Shown: in pieces, positions 6,736-12,828 of the stretch
Position numbering within the stretch: position 1 is the stretch's first letter
Layout: every line of letters starts with the position of its first letter
Assembly (NCBI GenBank): GCA_003167015.1
Contig: PMUF01000110.1
Coordinates: forward strand, 3,199 to 18,447
DNA: 15,249 nucleotides
Reading direction: 5' to 3'
DNA from: Chitinophagaceae bacterium
GTDB lineage: Bacteria; Bacteroidota; Bacteroidia; Chitinophagales; Chitinophagaceae
Made by a program: the position numbers and the translations under genes
Notes under the pieces: model-generated
Seen by the model: only the letters and a program-made list of their open reading frames with translations
Told to the model about the DNA's origin: nothing
Databases searched by the model: none

Positions 6736-7022
6736 CCACGGGCATAAATCTTCTGTTGTACCGCTGGGAGTTTAACGATATTAAGTGTTTGTGCCTAATG
6801 CCTGGTAAGTTTACTGATCACCGAATGGATTTGCAAAGCGAAAAGCTGTGAAACTGGTCAGCCGTAGTGCATCTTTGTGGCGGTAATCAACCGTCGCAAA
6901 AATCCAATTTCCTTGTAAGCCCAGAATCCAATCCTGAAAGCCGATCCAATCCTGTGAGATAAGCCGAGCCTGTGCACAAACCACTGTACCTTGATGCCGA
7001 ACCCTTGACAGTGAATGCATTG
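6736..7022. repeat. Gene-free stretch with degenerate AATCC repeats
   Basis: I see no credible gene between the DUF1232 stop and the START-protein start at 7144; the minus-strand open frame here (6811-7020) is low-complexity. The stretch contains ATCCAATCCTG twice at an 18-base period (6926-6936 and 6944-6954), a third relative AATCCAAT at 6901, and a small CGGT-ACCG hairpin near 6881. These resemble worn copies of the AATCCTG-type repeat arrays scattered through many Bacteroidota genomes (recalled, not checked). A CATCTTTG box at 6870-6877 is one mismatch from a -7 element. The stretch ends at the terminator at 7023-7055. Confidence 0.45.
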
Positions 7023-7055
7023 ACCCGCCGATGAACCTCGGCGGGTTTATTTTTT
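7023..7055 (+). terminator. Strong rho-independent terminator
   Basis: CCCGCCGA (7024-7031) pairs perfectly with TCGGCGGG (7038-7045) around a six-base loop, with an extra A-T pair at the base. It is followed on the plus strand by TTTATTTTTT. There is no T-run on the minus strand, so it works in the plus direction. The nearest plus-strand gene upstream ends 288 bases earlier (DUF1232), so it closes either a long 3' leader or an independent small RNA. Confidence 0.88.
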
Positions 7056-7143
7056 GCCGGTGGATAACTTGAGGAAATATGCCTTCCTTTTTGGGTTTTT
7101 TGTCGTATATTTAAACATACCCGAAAATTGTTTCAAACAACTT

Positions 7144-7755
7144 ATGAAGAGCCTGTGCATTTGTTTACTTTTTTTACCGTATTTCACGTCGAACGCCGAC
7201 AAGAATGACTGGACCTTGAGAAAGGATAAAGACGGCATTGCCATCTTCAGCAGGCATTCGGATTTGTCGAAATACAATGATCTCCGTATTGAGGTGGACC
7301 TCCCCGGTACACCCGCACAGCTCGCCTCTATTTTACTCGACGTACAGAATTACCCCGGTTGGGCTTATGCCACTAATTCGACCGTCATGGTAAAAAAGGT
7401 CAGTCCAAGCGAAGTCATCTATTACTCGAAGATCGACGTACCCTGGCCGGGAACTGACCGGGATTTTTACGCCGACCTGAAAGTGAATATGGACCCCGCC
7501 GGCCGGACCCTGAATGTCGAATCCGTAGGGATGAAAAATTATCAGCCCGAGAAAAAGGATCTGGTGCGCATCCCGATGTCTCATGCCATTTGGACTGTAA
7601 CGACCCAATCTGACAAGACGGTACATTTACAATATATCCTGCAGTTGGACCCCGGCGGATCTGTACCCGCATGGATCCTCAATGCCTTCTCCCTCAGAGC
7701 TCCGATGGAGACTTTTGGCAACCTCAAGCGAAGGATGATGGACATGAACAGGTAG
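7144..7755 (+). CDS. Secreted START-domain (SRPBCC fold) protein
   Basis: A 203-residue protein starting at ATG 7144. A short signal peptide (MKSLCICLLFLPYFTSNA) is likely cleaved after about residue 18, followed by one START/SRPBCC domain to the end. Family features are the N-terminal WTLRKDKDGIAIFSR strand, the LLDVQNYPGWAYA segment, the hallmark PWPGTDRDF motif (about 100-108) and a long amphipathic C-terminal helix. START domains form a deep cavity for lipids or other hydrophobic ligands; bacterial secreted members have no settled ligand. The frame is open up to 7054, but the upstream part lacks signal-peptide order and would start at TTG inside the terminator region. The gene converges on the metallophosphoesterase with only 26 bases between the stops. 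Confidence 0.85.
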   Translation: MKSLCICLLFLPYFTSNADKNDWTLRKDKDGIAIFSRHSDLSKYNDLRIEVDLPGTPAQLASILLDVQNYPGWAYATNSTVMVKKVSPSEVIYYSKIDVPWPGTDRDFYADLKVNMDPAGRTLNVESVGMKNYQPEKKDLVRIPMSHAIWTVTTQSDKTVHLQYILQLDPGGSVPAWILNAFSLRAPMETFGNLKRRMMDMNR

Positions 7756-7781
7756 GGCCTAATCCCTTCAGCAGGGTACGC

Positions 7782-9044
7782 CTATGCCTTCTTCTTCAGC
7801 GTAAACACCGTAATCTCCGGCCAGATGCCCAACCGGCCCGAAAAAGCCAAAAAACCAAACCCCCGGTTCACATACAGGTAACGATCCTTTTCATTCGCCA
7901 GCCCGGCCCAGTCCAGGTATCGGTATTGGACAGGACTCCACCGCCATCCCGCCGTTTCCACGCCAAACTGCGCCCCATGCGTATGACCGGATAAGGTCAG
8001 GTGAATCGTTGTAGGATGATACCTGATTTTTTCTTCCCAGTGTGTGGGGTCATGTGACAGGCAGATCTTAAATGCATCCTTGTCTACCCCGCGCAGGGCC
8101 TTGTCCAGGTCCCCGATCTGGATAAACCCCTTACCCCAGTTCTGTACGCCGATCAGCGCAATCTTCTGCCCCCCTTTCTCCAGCATGACATGTTCATCCA
8201 GCAGCAGGCGGTATCCCAACGTTGTGTGGTGCGCCTTTAATTGCTGTAGGTTATCGGCCTTCTCCTGCTCGCTGTCCCATCGGATATAGTCCCCGTAATC
8301 ATGATTACCGAGAATGGAAAACTGGCCGTATGGCGCCTTCAACGTACTGAACATGTCGATATACGGTTGAATCTCCCAGGCTGCATTGTTCACCAGGTCG
8401 CCGGTAAACACAAACAGGTCGCTTTGTTGCGCCCTGGCCAGGTCGATACCCCTCTGTACCGCCGCCTTGTTGTCAAAACTGCCGGAATGAATATCGGAAA
8501 TCTGCGTGATGGTAAATCCGTCAAAAGCATCGGGAAGATCGTCGAAATAAAGCGTCACCTTATGCAGCCGGTAATCGTATTTGCCCTTCAGCATGGCATA
8601 CATAAACGCCGTGAAAGGTACCGCCGCCACCAATACCGCTATTTCGCTGACAAATTTCCGCCGGCCCGGGAAGAAAGGCTCACCCGTCGTGCCTGCCGGC
8701 CGGACGAAGTGATCGATAATGCCATAGAAAAATCTTACTAAGTCGCCAATCAGCAACACCAGCCCGAAAAATAGTTTGGTGATCAAAAAAGCAAGGAAAA
8801 GACTCAGCATCCATTCATGAAAGGGCCGCATTCCCGCAGCGGTCCTGAAACCCGAAATCCCGCCAAAAAACAGCGCCGTCACCCCGAGGGATACGACAAG
8901 GTAACCCCATTTGACTATCTGCCGCCAACGCGCTGACTTCCATCCTGAAGTAAGGGTCTGCAAGCCATTGAATACATAAAAGTCCAGCAAAAGGCTGACC
9001 GCAAGAAAGATCAGAAGGATTTTTAGAACGCCGCTGCCACGCAT
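7782..9044 (-). CDS. Membrane-anchored metallophosphoesterase
   Basis: A 420-residue protein with about four N-terminal membrane helices (about 6-26, 45-65, 78-108 and 132-151) and a C-terminal calcineurin-like phosphoesterase domain. All metal-binding motifs are present: D184-x-H186 (SDIHSG), G215-D216 (GDLVNN), GNHD at 246-249, His331 (LSHDP) and GHTHG at 353-357. The layout matches the YkuE/YaeI-like group, some of which act on lipid phosphates such as UDP-diacylglucosamine; substrate is not determinable here. The active domain follows the last helix; topology suggests either face of the inner membrane is possible. ATG 9042-9044 is chosen; a TATATTTG promoter box lies 22 bases upstream. 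It stands alone, convergent with the START gene and divergent from the cold-shock gene. Confidence 0.92.
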   Translation of the reverse strand: MRGSGVLKILLIFLAVSLLLDFYVFNGLQTLTSGWKSARWRQIVKWGYLVVSLGVTALFFGGISGFRTAAGMRPFHEWMLSLFLAFLITKLFFGLVLLIGDLVRFFYGIIDHFVRPAGTTGEPFFPGRRKFVSEIAVLVAAVPFTAFMYAMLKGKYDYRLHKVTLYFDDLPDAFDGFTITQISDIHSGSFDNKAAVQRGIDLARAQQSDLFVFTGDLVNNAAWEIQPYIDMFSTLKAPYGQFSILGNHDYGDYIRWDSEQEKADNLQQLKAHHTTLGYRLLLDEHVMLEKGGQKIALIGVQNWGKGFIQIGDLDKALRGVDKDAFKICLSHDPTHWEEKIRYHPTTIHLTLSGHTHGAQFGVETAGWRWSPVQYRYLDWAGLANEKDRYLYVNRGFGFLAFSGRLGIWPEITVFTLKKKA

Positions 9045-9066
9045 AATTAGAAAAGGTGATTATCCT

Positions 9067-9074
9067 CAAATATA
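9067..9074 (-). promoter_or_regulatory. -7 element for the metallophosphoesterase
   Basis: On the minus strand TATATTTG matches TAnnTTTG exactly and would give a leader of about 15 bases before the ATG at 9044. The upstream -33 region shows only GTTACG in place of a TTG, so it is a half-match. Confidence 0.45.
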
Positions 9075-9091
9075 CATTCATTTTATTTTCG

Positions 9092-9099
9092 TAACTTTG
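9092..9099 (+). promoter_or_regulatory. -7 element for the cold-shock gene
   Basis: TAACTTTG matches TAnnTTTG exactly on the plus strand. It lies 17 bases from the divergent TATATTTG box, so the two promoters share DNA and may compete. No clear TTG is found 19-20 bases upstream. Transcription from here would give a leader of about 170 bases before the ATG at 9278. Confidence 0.4.
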
Positions 9100-9223
9100 C
9101 TCACCGCACTGCGCCGAGGCCTCCTGTCATTTGGCCGTCAAAACAACAACGCAACTGCCTTCTTGTCTTATAATATAGCCAGTCTTACCTGATTTGTCAG
9201 CCCCTAAAATCGGGACGACTTTT

Positions 9224-9256
9224 TGATCAATACTGTACAGTTGTATAATCATTTTT
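9224..9256 (+). promoter_or_regulatory. AT-rich hairpin with T-run in the cold-shock leader
   Basis: TGATCAATAC (9224-9233) pairs with GTATAATCA (9243-9251) with one bulge, and TTTTT follows at 9252-9256. The structure sits just upstream of the ribosome-binding site (GAGGAA at about 9267) of the cold-shock gene. It looks like a weak terminator or a temperature-sensitive leader hairpin; function is inferred only from position. Confidence 0.35.
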
Positions 9257-9277
9257 AAACTAAACGAGGAAAATATA

Positions 9278-9724
9278 ATGTCAGAAACATGGAACAAAAA
9301 AGAACGCGAAAGAAACAAGCAAGCAAAAAAGAAAGAAAAACTGGAAAGGAGGCAGGAGAAAAAACTGGCTCCTAAAGGCAGTCATGATCTGGAAAGCATG
9401 CTGGCCTATGTGGACGAAAATGGAGATCTTTCTTCCAAGCCGGCAGATCCCAGAAAAAAAGTCGTCATCAATGCGGAGGATATCGATATCACCTCCAACA
9501 GGCCGGCGGCAAATCCTGAAGATCAGGTCCTTGTCGGTGTAGTCACGCTCTTTAAGACCGACAAGGGATACGGTTTTATCAAAAACCTGGACACCCAGGA
9601 CAGCTATTTCTTCCACATCAATTCTTTGATAGATCCGGTCAAAGAAAACAACAAAGTAAGTTTCGAGGTCGAGAAAGGTCCCAAAGGACTAAGCGCCGTC
9701 AATGTGCGGGTGGTCAGGGCCTAG
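9278..9724 (+). CDS. Cold-shock-domain protein with basic N-terminal extension
   Basis: A 148-residue protein. Residues 1-30 are highly charged and mostly basic (KKERERNKQAKKKEKLERR) and probably form a helix that binds nucleic acid. A linker of about 50 acidic or polar residues follows, then a C-terminal cold-shock domain (about 85-146) with RNP1 KGYGFI (96-101) and RNP2 YFFHI (110-114). Cold-shock domains bind single-stranded RNA or DNA and act as RNA chaperones in the cytoplasm. Classical Csp proteins have about 70 residues; this extended form is usual in Bacteroidota. The start is supported by GAGGAA 5-10 bases upstream. The leader is long and structured, as in many cold-shock genes. It converges on the alginate-lyase-family gene with 18 bases between stops. 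Confidence 0.92.
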   Translation: MSETWNKKERERNKQAKKKEKLERRQEKKLAPKGSHDLESMLAYVDENGDLSSKPADPRKKVVINAEDIDITSNRPAANPEDQVLVGVVTLFKTDKGYGFIKNLDTQDSYFFHINSLIDPVKENNKVSFEVEKGPKGLSAVNVRVVRA

Positions 9725-9739
9725 CCCCGGCTACGGGCC
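9718..9739. terminator. Possible hairpin between convergent genes
   Basis: GGCCTAGCC (9718-9726) can pair with GGCTA plus GGCC (9729-9739, with a two-base bulge). The hairpin overlaps the cold-shock stop codon and lies next to the lyase stop at 9743. The loop is only two bases and there is no T-run, so factor-independent termination is uncertain. Confidence 0.3.
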
Positions 9740-9742
9740 TGA

Positions 9743-10951
9743 TTACAATAACATGAACAATGACCGCTCATAGTTCTTCCCTTCGATATTTTTTAATGCT
9801 TCCGTACAGGACAGGCAATGGAATTTGGAAATATCCGCCACCAGCAACGGGACGGCATTATAAAAATTGAATTCATGTATTTGTGGCCAGGGCCAGGGCT
9901 TTTCCCTGGTAGTGAAAGGCAATATGACCTGCAATGCTCTTTTCAACGATTTACCGGAGGGGGTTTCCAGCGTCCATAAGTTGACAGAAGTCTGTTGGGA
10001 CAACTCCGCAACAACGACAAATGCATTGAGGATAAAGACCGAGTAATGCAGCGACGTCGTCCGCGTCAGTTCCAGCGGGAACAATCCACTCGTACCCATT
10101 TGCCTGTCCAGCCTGTCAGCCGCACGCTGCACAATCTTCCCGGCCAGTTCAACGCTGTCGGCAAACAAAGCCATCGCCAGGCTTTGCGCATCATACCAGA
10201 CCCCATGGTTGTTTTTGGAATTCATTTCCTTCTGAGCGATCCCGCTCGCCTGCATCCAGCTTAAAAAGGCGGAAAACCACTGCTTCATCGAAGCCTGATC
10301 CCGGGCCGTCCAATACCTGGAAGTGTGTAACAGCCTGATCCCGTCGATAGCCCAGATAAAAAATCGCGAATCGATCAACCCTTCCGCCCTTCCTTCTGTA
10401 ACCCCCTTTACCGCCTGGCCATAATTCAGGTTGGGATTCATCCGGGTAGCCGTATCCAGAAACCATACCTCTGCCAGTCTACTTGCATGCCGGGCATATT
10501 TCTCATCATTGGAAAAATACCAGGCCAGCGACAGCAGATAGATATTATTACAAACGACCGGCAGATTGGTCTTATCTGTATATTGACGCACTTCCGGGTT
10601 CACCACCCCATCCTTGTTGATATAGGGAAGCCCGTTGGGTTTAGACGGATCGGGCCAGAAGTACGGCGCAATGCTCATATAATCATGCTTGTCACCGCTG
10701 GGCGGAATACCGTTTTTTTGCATGACCGATACAGGCGCGTAATCCAGCAGTTTATCGGCATCCTGCAGCAGCTGCTCATAAGCCGGCATCAACGCAGGGT
10801 CCTTCGATCGCACCCTTGCCCTCTTATTGGCCAGCGTATTGAAATCGAGTTTGATGATATCCGATTTCGATAACAACGAATCCTGCGCCATGCCCATCAC
10901 CGTCGCCAGGCAGCATAGCCAAACAGCCAACCAAGGTTTCCAAATCGACAT
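9743..10951 (-). CDS. Alginate-lyase family polysaccharide lyase, secreted
   Basis: A 402-residue protein with a signal peptide (MSIWKPWLAVWLCCLATVMG, cleaved near AQD) and one alginate-lyase (alpha/alpha toroid) domain. Visible family residues are N247-N248-H249 in SKNNHGVWYDAQ, R297 in LELTRTTS and H302-Y303 in LHYSVFILNAF, matching the His/Arg/Tyr set used for beta-elimination in PL5-like folds. An early YMSIAPYFWPDPS segment is also typical. Family knowledge: these enzymes cleave uronic-acid polymers such as alginate and leave a 4,5-unsaturated end. The domain occurs in PL5, PL17 and PL38; with no C-terminal heparinase-like domain, PL17 is unlikely, and PL38 or an unclassified group is likely (inference). 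ATG 10949-10951 is chosen over the upstream start at 11026, which overlaps the cupin and lacks a signal peptide. It starts 11 bases after the cupin stop, as the last gene of the SusCD operon. Confidence 0.86.
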   Translation of the reverse strand: MSIWKPWLAVWLCCLATVMGMAQDSLLSKSDIIKLDFNTLANKRARVRSKDPALMPAYEQLLQDADKLLDYAPVSVMQKNGIPPSGDKHDYMSIAPYFWPDPSKPNGLPYINKDGVVNPEVRQYTDKTNLPVVCNNIYLLSLAWYFSNDEKYARHASRLAEVWFLDTATRMNPNLNYGQAVKGVTEGRAEGLIDSRFFIWAIDGIRLLHTSRYWTARDQASMKQWFSAFLSWMQASGIAQKEMNSKNNHGVWYDAQSLAMALFADSVELAGKIVQRAADRLDRQMGTSGLFPLELTRTTSLHYSVFILNAFVVVAELSQQTSVNLWTLETPSGKSLKRALQVILPFTTREKPWPWPQIHEFNFYNAVPLLVADISKFHCLSCTEALKNIEGKNYERSLFMLL

Positions 10952-10962
10952 GATAGGATAAT

Positions 10963-11310
10963 TTATTTGATAAAATCTTCCCTCATCGGGCTGAATACAT
11001 CGATCAATACCCCGGCTTCTATACACACGGCCCCATGCAGGATATCGGGCGGGATATAATAGGCGTCACCCTGTTGAAGCACTTTCTTCTGACCATCGAT
11101 CTCTATCTCGAAGACCCCGCTTTCCACCTGCGTGATCTGCGAATGGGGATGCCTGTGCAGCGCCCCCACCCCACCGGCCTCGAATTGTACCTTGACCAGC
11201 ATCAGCTGCTCGTCGTAAGCCATCAGCTTTCGGTGAATCCCCTTTTCGACTTCCTGCCAGGGTACATTGTCATTTTCGATAAAATTGCTTGCCAATGCGT
11301 TTGTCTTCAT
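10963..11310 (-). CDS. kdgF: KdgF-like cupin, unsaturated uronate-converting
   Basis: A 115-residue single-domain cupin without a signal peptide, so probably cytoplasmic. The first cupin motif is LHRHPHSQ (51-58) with His52, His54 and Gln58 as likely metal ligands; the second has His92 in PPDILHGAV. The C-terminal FSPMREDF and the KGIHRKLMAY beginning are characteristic of KdgF proteins. Family knowledge: KdgF speeds conversion of 4,5-unsaturated monouronates, released from pectin or alginate by lyases, into the linear keto sugar used in central metabolism. Its place directly before a lyase gene fits this. It starts 39 bases after the SusD stop and ends 11 bases before the lyase ATG, so all are probably in one transcript. 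Confidence 0.85.
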   Translation of the reverse strand: MKTNALASNFIENDNVPWQEVEKGIHRKLMAYDEQLMLVKVQFEAGGVGALHRHPHSQITQVESGVFEIEIDGQKKVLQQGDAYYIPPDILHGAVCIEAGVLIDVFSPMREDFIK

Positions 11311-11349
11311 ATTTGATTATTTTGTTAAGCCTCAACCGGACGGACCATT

Positions 11350-12828
11350 CTACTGTCCAAGCAAGGAATCTAAAGCCACCTGCGCAAACGGGATAGGCAA
11401 TAAAGGATTCGCACTCGGCACCGTTACCCCCTTACCGGCCAATAACGCCGGTTGTATCCTGCCCAAACGGATCAGGTCATATCTGCGATGCCCTTCCATA
11501 CACAGTTCCCAGGCACGCTCATTCAACAGGGCAGTGATAAAGTCATCCGGCCCGGGTGTCGTCGTAAAGTTAAGCTGATTTGTGCCAGTTAGGCCAGCCC
11601 TGGCCCTAACGGCGTTGATTCCATTGAACTGGTTCGGGTCCAGGGGATTCAGAAAATGCAAAGCCTCGGATTGCATCAGCAGCACATCCGCATACCGGGT
11701 AATGATCCAATTCGCCTCGGAGTTATTGCTTTGCGCTGTCCAGGTCGGATCACTGCTGAATTTTTTATAATAATACAGCGGATCTATGGTTATCGTCCCG
11801 TTGGCGCTTTTGTCCTGGTTGGTAATATTAAAATTCCTTCGGATCGTATCGGCAGGGATATAGGTATTATAAAAAGTCGCCGGAACGTAAAAAGAGGCGG
11901 AACCAGCCGGGGTCGTCTTTGCCGACGTCAACATCCGGATAATGATATTCCCGACGCTGGGCGGTTCCGCAAATTGTACGGAGAAAATATTCTCGGGCTG
12001 TGCCGGAAATTTATTGGTCCAGTCAAAGATCGATTTATAGTTTGGCAATAAGATGTACTGCCCTGAATTGATGACCTTATTACATTCCGCCAGCGCATTG
12101 GCATAGTCGTTCGGGTCCGCCACCGTAGTGGTAGCCCTCGTCAGGTAGACTTTGGCCAGGATCGAAGAGGCCGCTCCGGAAGAAACCTGCCCCTTATTGG
12201 CCGCGATGATATTGCTTTCCAGCAGGCAATTCGCCTCGGCATATTGCAGGTCACTGATGATCTGCGTATAAATATCTCCAATGGCTGCCTTGGGTGGAAA
12301 AAGATTGGACGTCGCGCTGGTCGGCGTGATCAGCAAAGGCACCTCGCCAAAACTCCTGACCAGCTCAAAATACCCCAGCGCCCGCAGGAAGCGTGCATTA
12401 CCGACAATATTATTCCTGCTGTTGGTATCCATGGAGATCTTTGGCACATTGGCAATGACATCGTTTGCCCGGTTGACCATGCTATAAATATTGTTCCACC
12501 AGTTGGCGACTTCACCATTGGAACTGGTCTCCGTATAATTCCCCAGGGTGATCCGGTCGGACGAGCTGGTAGACGGCACTGTCAGATCTTCTCCGCCCAG
12601 CTCCGTAACGGTCCAGGATGTCCTGCCATAATAGGTTTGTGCGGTCAACGTGGCAAAGACCCCGTTCAACGCTACGGCAGCATCCCCTGCCGACTGATAA
12701 AAATTGTTGGTGCTCAACAGGCTGTACGGCGTTTCCGTCAGAAATTTCTTACAGGAACCGACCGCAACAAACATAATAAGTAATATGATAATACCCTTTT
12801 TCATAACGGCTTTTTTAATGTTATACAT
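11350..12828 (-). CDS. susD: SusD/RagB-like outer-membrane nutrient-binding lipoprotein
   Basis: A 492-residue surface lipoprotein. The signal ends in FVAVGSC followed by KKFL, the usual N-terminus of the family. Early features are LNGVFATL and WWNNIYSMVNRAND; RFLRALGYFELVRSFGEVPLL is the standard SusD tetratricopeptide-like segment. The C-terminal half carries RYADVLLMQSEALHFLN, INAVRARAGL and the ELCMEGHRRYDLIRLGR motif. SusD proteins form a lid on the SusC channel and bind oligosaccharides. The ATG at 12826-12828 overlaps the SusC stop by one base (TAATG), indicating translational coupling. A second ATG at 12804 (MKKGII) gives a tidier signal peptide and is an alternative start. The substrate is presumably the uronic-acid glycan implied by the downstream lyase and cupin. 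Confidence 0.95.
   Translation of the reverse strand: MYNIKKAVMKKGIIILLIMFVAVGSCKKFLTETPYSLLSTNNFYQSAGDAAVALNGVFATLTAQTYYGRTSWTVTELGGEDLTVPSTSSSDRITLGNYTETSSNGEVANWWNNIYSMVNRANDVIANVPKISMDTNSRNNIVGNARFLRALGYFELVRSFGEVPLLITPTSATSNLFPPKAAIGDIYTQIISDLQYAEANCLLESNIIAANKGQVSSGAASSILAKVYLTRATTTVADPNDYANALAECNKVINSGQYILLPNYKSIFDWTNKFPAQPENIFSVQFAEPPSVGNIIIRMLTSAKTTPAGSASFYVPATFYNTYIPADTIRRNFNITNQDKSANGTITIDPLYYYKKFSSDPTWTAQSNNSEANWIITRYADVLLMQSEALHFLNPLDPNQFNGINAVRARAGLTGTNQLNFTTTPGPDDFITALLNERAWELCMEGHRRYDLIRLGRIQPALLAGKGVTVPSANPLLPIPFAQVALDSLLGQ

Noticed and set aside
6811..7020. Minus-strand open frame encoding QDWIGF-like repeats
   Set aside because: Low-complexity translation of AATCC-type DNA repeats, not a recognisable protein; its start and context lack support.
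7753..7784. Imperfect hairpin linking the stop codons of the START and metallophosphoesterase genes
   Set aside because: The stem has large internal loops and no T-run, so it is not a convincing terminator.
9127..9318. Minus-strand open frame of 63 codons opposite the cold-shock leader
   Set aside because: It overlaps the leader and the start of the cold-shock gene, has no domain features and no promoter box.
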